DNA of 64,000 nt from Planktomarina sp. (GTDB taxonomy: Bacteria > Pseudomonadota > Alphaproteobacteria > Rhodobacterales > Rhodobacteraceae). Made by a program: the position numbers and the translations under genes. The DNA is taken from the NCBI GenBank assembly GCA_016780825.1, contig JADHLF010000001.1, forward strand, positions 48,286 through 112,285, in the 5' to 3' direction. A model generated the notes under the pieces. That model made no database searches. It saw only the letters and a program-made list of their open reading frames with translations, and was not told where the DNA came from. Below, in pieces: positions 31,686-39,757 of this stretch. How positions within the stretch are numbered: the first letter of the stretch is position 1; each line of letters starts with the position of its first letter.

Positions 31686-33406
31686 CCTCATCCCCAGCAC
31701 CCCGCACCACCTCTGAGGTGCAGTTTCAAGTTATGTGGAATCGGCTGATCTCTGTGGTGGAAGAGCAGGCGCAAGCGCTGGTGCGAACGGCCTTCTCAAC
31801 CTCTGTGCGCGAGGCCGGGGATCTTTCTGCCGGGGTCTATGATGCACAGGGTCAGATGCTGGCCCAAGCGGTCACCGGCACCCCGGGCCATGTCAATGCC
31901 ATGGCCGATGCCGTGGCCCATTTCATGCGCCGGATTGGTCGCGAGAATTTCGCACCCGGCGATATTTACATCACCAATGATCCCTGGGAGGGAACCGGCC
32001 ACTTACATGACATAACCATTGTAACCCCAAGTTACTACAAAGAAACCTTTGTCGGCTTCTTTGCCTGCACCGCGCATATCGTTGATATCGGTGGTCGAGG
32101 GTTTGGGGTGGATGCCAATAGTGTCTATGAGGAAGGTCTCTACATACCGATCATGAAATTGGCCGATCGCGGCGTGGTCGATCAGACCTTGATGCAGATC
32201 ATCCGCGCCAATGTGCGCGAGCCCGATCAGCTGGTGGGAGATATCTATGCGCTCGCCAGCTGCAACGAAATTGGCCACCGCCGCTTGGTGGATATGATGG
32301 AGGAATTTGAGCTCGCGGATCTGTCTGGGATTTCACAGTTTATTCTCACCAACTCCCGCCGCGCAACCCTTGAGCGGATCAACGCGCTGACACCCGGCGT
32401 GGCCCGAGGGGAAATGCGCACGGACGGCTATGCGCAGCCGGTTGATCTCAAAGTGCAGCTCACCATCGAAAAGGACCGCATTTTATGCGATTTCAACGGC
32501 ACTTCTGGCTTGGACAAGAAGGGCATCAACTGTCCGCTGGTCTATACCAAAGCCTATGCCTGCTACGCGCTGAAATGCGCCATTGCGCCAGAAATTCCCA
32601 ATAACGCGGCCAGCTTGGCGCCCTTTGAAATTTCGGCTCCGGAAAACACCATCGTGAATGCCCTGCATCCCGCCCCTGTGGCGCTGCGTCACATCATCGG
32701 CCATATGGTTCCCGACGCGGTCTATGCGGCTTTGGATCAATTGCTGCCTGGGCTGGTGCCTGCGGAGGGCGCGGGATGCCTGTGCAATTTCCAAGTCTCC
32801 CTGCGCCCCCGCAGCGATGCGCCTGCCCCGCCTCATGCCCGGCGCGGGGAGGTTTTGACCTTCAACTCCGGCGGATCTGGTGCGCGCCCCGGTTTGGATG
32901 GAATGAACGCCACCGCCTTTCCCAGCGGAGTGATGACCATGCCCGTCGAAGCCACCGAGCAGGTCGGCCCGGTGGTGATCTGGCGCAAAGAGCTGCGGGC
33001 CGACAGCGGCGGCGCAGGCCGACATCGCGGCGGATTGGGTCAATATATGGAGGTTGGCGCACAAGAGGGGTATGAATTTGACATCCAAGCCATGTTCGAT
33101 CGCATCAACCACCCAGCCAAGGGTCGCCAAGGCGGATCTAGCGGCGCTGCCACGACAATCTCGCTTGACGATGGCACGGCCATGCGCGGGAAAGGCAAGC
33201 AATTTGTACCCCATGGCAAAAAAGTCATGATGGCTTTTCCCGGTGGCGCGGGATACGGGCCTGCCTGCGAACGAAGTACCGCAGAAATCCTAAAAGATCT
33301 GGCGGGCGGCTATATCACCGCGCAGGCGGCGGAAGAGCTTTACGGTCTGGCGCCACAACAGATTGCAGATGTGTTGGACCGGGCCAAAAATGGCGAGGAG
33401 TTCTAA
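31682..33406 (+). CDS. Hydantoinase B/oxoprolinase family protein
   Basis: Partner subunit (574 aa) of the HyuB family. The metal-binding candidates are in TGHLHDITIV and CTAHIVDIGGRGFGVDANSVYEEG; NDPWEGTGHLHD is the usual signature, and ADSGGAGRHRGGLGQ lies near the C-terminus. It forms the active hydantoinase/carboxylase with the upstream gene. Its TAA stop abuts the ATG of the next gene with no gap, so all are co-expressed. Confidence 0.93.
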   Translation: MTSSPAPRTTSEVQFQVMWNRLISVVEEQAQALVRTAFSTSVREAGDLSAGVYDAQGQMLAQAVTGTPGHVNAMADAVAHFMRRIGRENFAPGDIYITNDPWEGTGHLHDITIVTPSYYKETFVGFFACTAHIVDIGGRGFGVDANSVYEEGLYIPIMKLADRGVVDQTLMQIIRANVREPDQLVGDIYALASCNEIGHRRLVDMMEEFELADLSGISQFILTNSRRATLERINALTPGVARGEMRTDGYAQPVDLKVQLTIEKDRILCDFNGTSGLDKKGINCPLVYTKAYACYALKCAIAPEIPNNAASLAPFEISAPENTIVNALHPAPVALRHIIGHMVPDAVYAALDQLLPGLVPAEGAGCLCNFQVSLRPRSDAPAPPHARRGEVLTFNSGGSGARPGLDGMNATAFPSGVMTMPVEATEQVGPVVIWRKELRADSGGAGRHRGGLGQYMEVGAQEGYEFDIQAMFDRINHPAKGRQGGSSGAATTISLDDGTAMRGKGKQFVPHGKKVMMAFPGGAGYGPACERSTAEILKDLAGGYITAQAAEELYGLAPQQIADVLDRAKNGEEF

Positions 33407-34615
33407 ATGACACGGTCGCTGCACACGCCCAAGGCGCAAGGCTATGACGTCATTCTTATTGGTGGTGCCATGTATGGCAGCTCCATTGCCTGGTGGCTCA
33501 GCCGAGATCCCGGGTTTGACGGTTCCATTCTCGTGGTCGAGCGGGATCTCACTTTTGAGTTCGCGTCCACAAGCCACACCAATTCCTGCATCCGCCAACA
33601 GTTTTCAAACCCAACCAATATCCAAATCAGCCAATTTGGTGCAGAGTTTATCAATAATTTTCAAAGCTATTTTGACCATGACCCGCGTGTTCCGCCAATC
33701 CACATCCAATCTTTTGGCTATATGTATTTGGCCAATAGCGCCGCTGGGGCCGAAAGCCTGAGTCGCAGTCAAGCGGTGCAGGCACAGCTGGGCGCCGGCA
33801 CACGGCATATGACAGCTTCAGAAATTCAGGCCGAATATCCGTTTTATCATTTGGATGACATTACCGCAGGCAATCACAACACAGTCAACGAAGGCTATTT
33901 TGATGGCGGCACGATTTTTGATTGGTGCAAGCGCGTGGCCCAGGAAAAAGGCACCGAATACGTCCAAAATGAGGTCGTGGCCATAGAGCGGCGCGCTGAC
34001 CGCATTCACAGCGTCACCCTGGCCTCGGGTGAGCGTCTCGCCTGTGGGCTCGTGGTCAATTGCGCAGGCCCCCGCGCTGTGCAAACCGCAGGCTTGGCCG
34101 GGCTCGACTTGCCAGTTGAGCCGCGCAAACGCTACAGCTTTGTCTTCGATGCCGAGCAGCCGCTGGAGCGCGATCTGCCCCTCACCATTGATCCCTCTGG
34201 CGTGCATATGCGCTCGGAGGGGCGTTATTATCTCGCAGGCTGTCCGCCCGATGATGATACACCCGTGGCCTATGACGATTTCACCCAGGACCACAGCATC
34301 TGGCAAGAGAAGGTCTGGCCTATCATCGCCGCCCGTGTGCCGCAATTCGAGGCAATCAAGCTGATCAACAGCTGGGCGGGGCATTACGCCTATAACGCCT
34401 TCGATCAAAACGCGATCATCGGCCCGCATCATCAGGTCGAGAACTTCCTCTTTGCCAATGGGTTTTCCGGCCACGGCTTGCAACAATCTATGGCCATCGG
34501 GCGCGGATTGGCCGAATTTATCACCTATGGCGCCTACCGCAGCATTGACCTTTCCCCCTTCGCATACAAACGTATCGAAGAGGGCAAACCCTTTATAGAA
34601 AAGGCAGTAATTTGA
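33407..34615 (+). CDS. FAD-dependent oxidoreductase (DAO/DadA type)
   Basis: D-amino acid oxidase-fold flavoprotein (402 aa). The FAD loop is LIGGAMYGSSIAWWL, an unusual variant where Met-Tyr replaces the second Gly of GxGxxG. STSHTNSCIRQQF follows, and the C-terminal AIIGPHHQVENFLFANGFSGHGLQQS is the usual FAD-closing segment. It probably oxidises an amine or N-methyl amino acid freed by the hydantoinase, by inference from context. It shares one base with the next start (TGATG). Confidence 0.88.
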   Translation: MTRSLHTPKAQGYDVILIGGAMYGSSIAWWLSRDPGFDGSILVVERDLTFEFASTSHTNSCIRQQFSNPTNIQISQFGAEFINNFQSYFDHDPRVPPIHIQSFGYMYLANSAAGAESLSRSQAVQAQLGAGTRHMTASEIQAEYPFYHLDDITAGNHNTVNEGYFDGGTIFDWCKRVAQEKGTEYVQNEVVAIERRADRIHSVTLASGERLACGLVVNCAGPRAVQTAGLAGLDLPVEPRKRYSFVFDAEQPLERDLPLTIDPSGVHMRSEGRYYLAGCPPDDDTPVAYDDFTQDHSIWQEKVWPIIAARVPQFEAIKLINSWAGHYAYNAFDQNAIIGPHHQVENFLFANGFSGHGLQQSMAIGRGLAEFITYGAYRSIDLSPFAYKRIEEGKPFIEKAVI

Positions 34616-35451
34616 TGAAAAAACTCGTGTTAACCGGTGCCGCGGGACGGCTGGGCTCCTATCTGCGCGAACCGCTGAGCCAGATGTGCGACAGTCTGAT
34701 CTCCACCGATTGGACCGAGGATCTCGGCAAGCTTTATCCCGGTGAGACCTATGTAAAAGCCGACCTGGGAGATCTGGACGCCATGGAGGCGGTGCTGGAG
34801 GGCGCCGACATGGTGGTGCATTTTGGCGCGATTGGCGATGAGGCCGCCTGGGACAAGATCCTACATTCCAACATCATTGGCGCCTACAATGTCTGGGAAG
34901 CGGCCGCGCGCCAGGGGCTGCGCCGCGTGGTCTATGCCAGCTCCATTCATGCGGTGGGCATGTATCCCAAAACCCAAAGGATCGACACAGACGTGCCGCA
35001 CCGTCCAGATACCTACTATGGTTTGGCGAAATGTTTCGCCGAGGATCTTGGCAGCCTTTATTGGGACAAAAAGGGCATTGAGAGTGTGCATCTGCGCATC
35101 CTGTCCGCCGCACAGGTCAACAATCCGCGCGCGCTTGGCTCCTGGCTGTCCTATGACGATCTGATCCATTTGGTTCAGCAGGCCATCACCACACCGATCA
35201 CTGGCTTTTCCGTGATCTATGGCGTGTCCAATAATGACCGGGTCACGGTCGACAATCACAAGGCGGCCTTCTTGGGCTATCGCCCGAAAGACAATGCCGA
35301 GCAATTTGCCGCTGAGGTCTTGGCTGCTGCCGATCCGGCAGATCCGCATGATCCCGGGCAAATGTGCCAAGGCGGGCCCTTCGCTTCTGTAGAGATTGGG
35401 TTTTCAGGCACGGCCAGCATGAATATCGTGCAAGACAAAAAAGAGATATAA
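34615..35451 (+). CDS. Uronate dehydrogenase-like SDR
   Basis: NAD(P)-dependent extended SDR (278 aa). TGAAGRLG is at 7-14; catalytic Ser109/110, Tyr135 and Lys139 are present (YASSIH, YYGLAK). It follows Agrobacterium uronate dehydrogenase through SSIHAVGMYPKTQR, CFAEDLGSLYWDKKG and GYRPKDNAEQFA, as I recall that sequence. That enzyme oxidises galacturonate/glucuronate to the aldarolactone. The operon has no other uronate genes, so the real substrate may be a different hydroxy compound. Confidence 0.82.
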   Translation: MKKLVLTGAAGRLGSYLREPLSQMCDSLISTDWTEDLGKLYPGETYVKADLGDLDAMEAVLEGADMVVHFGAIGDEAAWDKILHSNIIGAYNVWEAAARQGLRRVVYASSIHAVGMYPKTQRIDTDVPHRPDTYYGLAKCFAEDLGSLYWDKKGIESVHLRILSAAQVNNPRALGSWLSYDDLIHLVQQAITTPITGFSVIYGVSNNDRVTVDNHKAAFLGYRPKDNAEQFAAEVLAAADPADPHDPGQMCQGGPFASVEIGFSGTASMNIVQDKKEI

Positions 35452-35458
35452 TCCACCC

Positions 35459-36412
35459 ATGGCGGCGGATCCGACCTCTCCGAACTGCTGCGCCCCATCC
35501 AGACCCGAGGGCGCCACCTCTCGGCCTGCCCCGCAATCCATGGGCAGCGGGGAGCATCGGGGCGCGCTTTGCCCCATACCGGGCGGGGCGGGCTTGATGG
35601 GAACCAACCGGCCGGTGATTAAGTTGGACGGCGAGGCACCGCAGCGCCGGGTCAGGCTGAAACCGTTCCTGCTGGGGCAAACCCCGGTGAGCAATGCGGA
35701 ATTTTCCCATTTTGCAGAACAGACGGGCTATGTCACCGAGGCGGAGGTCTTTGGCTGGTCTTTCGTCTTTCACCTCCAGGTTCCCGCGGCCCAAATCACG
35801 GTGCAAGGCGCGGCTGGCGCGCAATGGTGGCGGCGGGTCGATGGCGCCGATTGGCGATATCCCGCAGGCCCTTTGGGCGCCGAATGCCTGCCCGATCACC
35901 CTGCGGTTCATCTGTCGTGGAGGGATGCGCAGGCCTATTGCGCTTGGGCGGGGGGACGTCTTCCAAGTGAAGCGGAATGGGAGCATGCCGCCCGTGGCGT
36001 TTTGGGGGATGTGACCTATCCTTGGGGCGATGCGCCGCCCGATGATCGCGCGCATCTGCCCTGCAATATCTGGCAAGGCCATTTTCCCACTCTGAACACC
36101 GCCGCCGATGGCTATGCTTTCACCAGCCCGGCGCGCTCTTTTGCCCCCAATGGCTACGGGCTCTATGGCATGGCCGGCAATGTCTGGGATTGGACGGCCG
36201 ATCTGTTTCGCCTCAAATCCCTATCCAAAGCCGGCAAGGCCCATGCAGCGGCCATGCGGGGATATCGCGTCATCAAAGGCGGCAGCTTTCTATGCCATGC
36301 CTCCTATTGCACGCGCTACCGCATCGCCGCGCGCACGGGCAATTCCCCTGAGAGCACCACCAGCCATATGGGATTTCGCATCGCTTTTGACGCGCCGCCC
36401 GGGCGCGGCTGA
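35459..36412 (+). CDS. Formylglycine-generating enzyme
   Basis: SUMF1/FGE-family protein (317 aa) with the full catalytic signature: Cys279 and Cys284 in LCHASYCTRYR, the copper-binding pair that oxidises a sulfatase Cys to formylglycine. GLYGMAGNVWDWTADLF and STTSHMGFRIA complete the fold. EgtB/PvdO relatives lack both cysteines, so real FGE activity is likely. Its own N-terminus has CAPSR (residues 11-15), which matches the CxPxR sequence FGE modifies. No sulfatase lies in the window. It sits 7 bp after the SDR gene and ends the operon. Confidence 0.88.
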   Translation: MAADPTSPNCCAPSRPEGATSRPAPQSMGSGEHRGALCPIPGGAGLMGTNRPVIKLDGEAPQRRVRLKPFLLGQTPVSNAEFSHFAEQTGYVTEAEVFGWSFVFHLQVPAAQITVQGAAGAQWWRRVDGADWRYPAGPLGAECLPDHPAVHLSWRDAQAYCAWAGGRLPSEAEWEHAARGVLGDVTYPWGDAPPDDRAHLPCNIWQGHFPTLNTAADGYAFTSPARSFAPNGYGLYGMAGNVWDWTADLFRLKSLSKAGKAHAAAMRGYRVIKGGSFLCHASYCTRYRIAARTGNSPESTTSHMGFRIAFDAPPGRG

Positions 36413-36435
36413 CGCCAGCCGCAGCCACCCCGGCG

Positions 36436-37596
36436 CTATGGCTCCGCCGGCGGTTCAAGATCGGCCAGCAATTGATCGAATTGCGCCACCGCCGGCTGCG
36501 CTCCCATTTCAGCAAAAAGCCCCCGCGCCTGCACCCAAAACTGCCGCGCCTGCAGCCGGTCACCCCGAAAGAAGGCGACAGCGCCGAGACGTGCATAATC
36601 CCGAGCCATCCCCTCCTTGCGCCCCAACTCCTTGTCCAAGGCAAGGGCTTGGTTGTAATATCCAACCGCTATCTCCAAGTCCCCCTGCTTGAAGGCAACA
36701 TTGCCAAGGTTACCATAAATTGCTGCCATCCCCGCCTTGCGCCCCAACTCCTTGTCCAAGGCAAGGGCTTGGGTGTAATAGTCAACCGCCTCCTCCAAGT
36801 CACCCCGCGTCATGGCAATATCGCCAAGGTTGCCATAACCGACAGCAATGGCTTCTTGGTCGTCCTGGGTCCGGCCAAGGTCCAAAACCTGGTGAAAGGC
36901 ATCTTCAGCGACCTTCAGATTCCCGAACAAATGCTCCAATTGGCCAATAGAATTGATGGCCACTATATTTTCCGGGTCGAGGGCATGGGCGCGGCGATAG
37001 GCGGCGAGGGAGGCCTGCGGATCCCCGTAATAGGTTAAGGCGCCCTCCCCCATATGGAGCTGAACCAAATCCTTGATCGGCCCCTGCTCATAATCTTGAA
37101 TCAAAGCCCGCAGATTGGGCAGAAGGGCCGCCCCAAGTCTGCCCGGCTCCAAATCTGCCAAAAGCGCCCGCGCGCGGGATGCCAGCTTATCGTCACCGCC
37201 CGCCGCGATTTTTTGTGCGAGTTCAAGCGTGGCCTTCAGCTGGGCAATCAACGCCTCTTTGTCTGCAAGCTCAATGTCGCGCTGGTCCAGCTCCGCGCGG
37301 TAGCGATCCAGCAGGTTGTTCAAATGCCCTATGGTTTTTTGATCCGCTGGGTCACCCGTGATAATCATATCACCGCCCACTTGGGTCACATCACCACCGA
37401 TGGACACCTGTCCGCTGATATCAATTGAAGCGTTCGATTTTCTCTGTGTGCTGGTATCAACGCCAGCTTTAGATTTTTGCCATGTGAAGAGCGCCCATCC
37501 CGCGCCAATCACTGCAATGACAACTGTCACGATGATCCCCACTGCGGGGCCATAGTCATTAAGCCAGTAAAACCAATTTTGCGGATGTTTGTCCAT
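36436..37596 (-). CDS. Membrane-anchored TPR protein
   Basis: Protein of 386 aa with one N-terminal membrane segment (about 17-38), a repetitive glycine-rich stretch (IDISGQVSIGGDVTQVGG, about 58-75), a coiled-coil segment (about 90-130), and C-terminal tetratricopeptide repeats. Two of the TPR units are 40 residues each and nearly identical (ALALDKELGRK repeated), matching a 120-bp DNA repeat. The glycine-rich stretch resembles linkers in bacterial signalling and NB-ARC-like proteins. Function unknown. It is convergent with the FGE operon. Confidence 0.8.
   Translation of the reverse strand: MDKHPQNWFYWLNDYGPAVGIIVTVVIAVIGAGWALFTWQKSKAGVDTSTQRKSNASIDISGQVSIGGDVTQVGGDMIITGDPADQKTIGHLNNLLDRYRAELDQRDIELADKEALIAQLKATLELAQKIAAGGDDKLASRARALLADLEPGRLGAALLPNLRALIQDYEQGPIKDLVQLHMGEGALTYYGDPQASLAAYRRAHALDPENIVAINSIGQLEHLFGNLKVAEDAFHQVLDLGRTQDDQEAIAVGYGNLGDIAMTRGDLEEAVDYYTQALALDKELGRKAGMAAIYGNLGNVAFKQGDLEIAVGYYNQALALDKELGRKEGMARDYARLGAVAFFRGDRLQARQFWVQARGLFAEMGAQPAVAQFDQLLADLEPPAEP
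36605..36835. repeat. 120-bp tandem repeat inside the TPR gene
   Basis: Bases 36605-36715 and 36725-36835 repeat with a period of exactly 120 bp. The first about 55 bases of each unit are almost identical, including CAACTCCTTGTCCAAGGCAA. Each unit encodes one 40-residue TPR, so copy number could change by slippage or recombination. Confidence 0.8.
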
Positions 37597-37690
37597 TCAA
37601 AGCGTTTCGGTATCAATTAAAAGTGTCATGAATTCAGGGGAGTATTGCCCCAACCGAGCCCCCTGTAAAGCCGATATATTACAAACCCCT

Positions 37691-37729
37691 AAAACAAAAA
37701 CCGCCTCGCTTCCTGCATTGCGCAAGCGG
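37691..37729 (-). terminator. Terminator of the DUF1989 gene
   Basis: On the minus strand CCGCTTGC pairs with GCGA-G-GCGG (one bulged base) across a 12-nt loop, followed by TTTTTGTTTT. It lies 18 bp past the DUF1989 stop and upstream of the TPR gene, so it likely separates the two transcripts. Confidence 0.6.
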
Positions 37730-37746
37730 CAATCCGCCCCCGGCGC

Positions 37747-38592
37747 TTATCGCCCGTAGGGATTGGGCGGCGCGGGGGTGAAGCCGGCCAGCGTTTTGGG
37801 CGCATAGATCTCGATCACCAGCGGATGGCAGTGCGCGGTGTCGCTGGAATGTTCTGCGCCGCAATCGCCGCCCGGGCAGGCAGAGAGGCCGAGGGTGATG
37901 TCAATCTGCGCCTCCAGCTCAAGAAAATCGCCCGGGCGCACGGGGCTGGCCTTCATGAAATATTGATGCGTGTCGCGGGTAAACCCCGTCAGCATGAAGA
38001 TATTGAGCACATCATGCACATGCCGCTCCGCCTCTTCCGGCGGCAGGTCAAAGTGATCGGCCACAGCGCGCGTCAGATTGGAATGGCAGCAATAGTGGTA
38101 ATCTGAGCCACTGAGCAGCCGGCCCGTATAGGGATCACAGCGGGTGCCAATCACATCATGCACCGAGCCGCCATCGGCGTCATAGCCATACCAGTCCAGC
38201 GTGTCACAGGTGATATGCGCCAAGGGCCGCATGAAGGGAAAGCTCGACCAGAGACTGTCACCCGTGCTGACATGGGTGCCGTGCAGGGCGCGTGTTTTGC
38301 CACTGTAGAATCGCTCGGCGATGTTGTGGGTGTTCCAAATGTTCAGATCCCCAACCTGCGGCCCCTCCACCGATACAATCCGCGCGAAATGCCCGGCTGG
38401 CACGTCAATGCAGGCGGCCGTGCGGGGCGCCACAGAAAGGCGCTGCACCAAATCTGCGCCCTCCCGCCGCGCGGCTGAAGCCGCCAGATCGACCTGCGGC
38501 AGGGTCTGGGTGGGATAGCACACAACCACCGGACGCGCCCGCCGCGCCTGCGCATCTGTGGGTTCTAGGTGGGTGGGGTGTTGATGTTTCAT
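37747..38592 (-). CDS. DUF1989 (urea carboxylase-associated) family protein
   Basis: Protein of 281 aa in the DUF1989 family, whose members accompany urea carboxylase and some amino-acid or amine pathways; function not established. GHFARIVSVEGPQVGDLNIWN, TRALHGTHVSTGDSLWSSFP and the C-terminal SACPGGDCGAEH are conserved family blocks, and the Cys/His set there could bind a metal. The start at 38592 has GAGAGG upstream; the longer frame to 38937 runs into the promoter of the divergent PLP gene and is not family-like. Confidence 0.85.
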   Translation of the reverse strand: MKHQHPTHLEPTDAQARRARPVVVCYPTQTLPQVDLAASAARREGADLVQRLSVAPRTAACIDVPAGHFARIVSVEGPQVGDLNIWNTHNIAERFYSGKTRALHGTHVSTGDSLWSSFPFMRPLAHITCDTLDWYGYDADGGSVHDVIGTRCDPYTGRLLSGSDYHYCCHSNLTRAVADHFDLPPEEAERHVHDVLNIFMLTGFTRDTHQYFMKASPVRPGDFLELEAQIDITLGLSACPGGDCGAEHSSDTAHCHPLVIEIYAPKTLAGFTPAPPNPYGR

Positions 38593-38692
38593 GCGGCCTC
38601 TCAATGTCGTTGCGCCCATGTTAGAGGCGCGCGGTGAAATTGACAATTCCGCACGGTGACAGGTCGCATATGGGCTTGCTCTTACCGGCGCG

Positions 38693-39757
38693 ATGGGCTC
38701 CATTTGCCCTATGGATATAATGCAAAACCCCCACCGCCACACGGGCTTGACCGTCGACATATTGCACGACATTCCCGCCCCTTCGACCGATGCGGCCTCA
38801 GTGCAAGCCCTTCTGGCCCGTTGTCCCAAAGCCGCTGAGACTGATATGCTGCAAGCGCCCAACATGGCCCAAGAGCTCAAGATCGCGCAGCTCAGCGTAA
38901 AAGATGAGCGCGGCCGCATGGGATTGGGCAGTTTCAAAGCGCTTGGCGCGGCCTATGTCATCGCCCATAGCGCCATCGTCAAAGGCGAAGCACAGAACGC
39001 CAAGACCTATGTCACCGCCAGTGCCGGAAATCACGGGCTCAGTGTGGCGGCCGGCGCAAAGGCCTTTGGCGCCGCCTCCGTGATCTTCCTGAACCACAGC
39101 GTGCCCGAAGCCTTTGCCGAACGCTTGATCGCTCAGGGCGCAACCGTCGAGCGCGCCGGCAAAACCTATGAGCAGAGCATGAGCGCGGCGCAAGCGGCCG
39201 CCGAGGATAAGGGCTGGACCCTGCTGTCGGACAGCTCTTGGCCAGGCTATAGTGATTTGAGCCATCGTTTGATGGAGGGCTATACAGTCTTCATGGCCGA
39301 AGCCGAACGGCAAATTTCTGCGCCAAGCCATATCTTCTTGCAAGCGGGCGTTGGCGGATTGGCTGGAGCAGCGGCAGCGATGGCCCGCAAAATATGGGGC
39401 GATGCGCCAGTGATCGTGGTGGTTGAACCAAGCCACGCCCCGGCGTTGCATGGCTGCATACAGACCGGTAATTTCGTCGCCGCCAGAGGCCCCGGAAGCG
39501 CCATGGGCCGGCTGGACTGCCTGGAGGCCTCTTTGATCGCTCTGAAGGGGCTGGCCAAGGATGCCGATGTTTTTGCGCTCATCAGCGAAGAGGAAGGCCA
39601 AGCCGGCGCCGATTATGCCACGGCCCATCAGATGGAGAGCACAGCCTCCGGGGCGGCGGGTTTGGCGGCTCTCTTGGCCTCACCGGCCCATCGGGCGGCG
39701 CTCAAGCTTGACGCAAACTCCCATGTGCTTGTCATACTTTCAGAAGGTCGAGAATAA
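38693..39757 (+). CDS. PLP-dependent lyase, diaminopropionate ammonia-lyase-like
   Basis: Fold-type II PLP enzyme (up to 354 aa). Lys82 in RMGLGSFKALGAAYV binds PLP; SAGNHGLSVAAGAKAFGA is the asparagine loop that holds the substrate carboxylate, and AGVGGLAGA binds the phosphate. The RMGLxSFKALG context is that of 2,3-diaminopropionate ammonia-lyases and also of EutB-like proteins. It releases ammonia from an amino acid, identity unknown. The start is uncertain (38693, 38711 or 38720). It heads an operon with the M24 and racemase genes. Confidence 0.82.
   Translation: MGSICPMDIMQNPHRHTGLTVDILHDIPAPSTDAASVQALLARCPKAAETDMLQAPNMAQELKIAQLSVKDERGRMGLGSFKALGAAYVIAHSAIVKGEAQNAKTYVTASAGNHGLSVAAGAKAFGAASVIFLNHSVPEAFAERLIAQGATVERAGKTYEQSMSAAQAAAEDKGWTLLSDSSWPGYSDLSHRLMEGYTVFMAEAERQISAPSHIFLQAGVGGLAGAAAAMARKIWGDAPVIVVVEPSHAPALHGCIQTGNFVAARGPGSAMGRLDCLEASLIALKGLAKDADVFALISEEEGQAGADYATAHQMESTASGAAGLAALLASPAHRAALKLDANSHVLVILSEGRE

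Noticed and set aside
32483..33214. Minus-strand frame of 243 codons opposite hydantoinase B
   Set aside because: Shadow of a GC-rich real gene; no motifs and no ribosome site.
35243..36082. Minus-strand open frame of 279 codons opposite the FGE gene
   Set aside because: FGE and the SDR on the plus strand have full catalytic motifs; the antisense frame is Arg/Pro-rich and unlike any family.
37747..38937. 396-codon reading of the DUF1989 gene
   Set aside because: The first 115 residues lie in the region shared with the divergent PLP lyase gene and look random. The ATG at 38592 has a ribosome site and gives normal family length.
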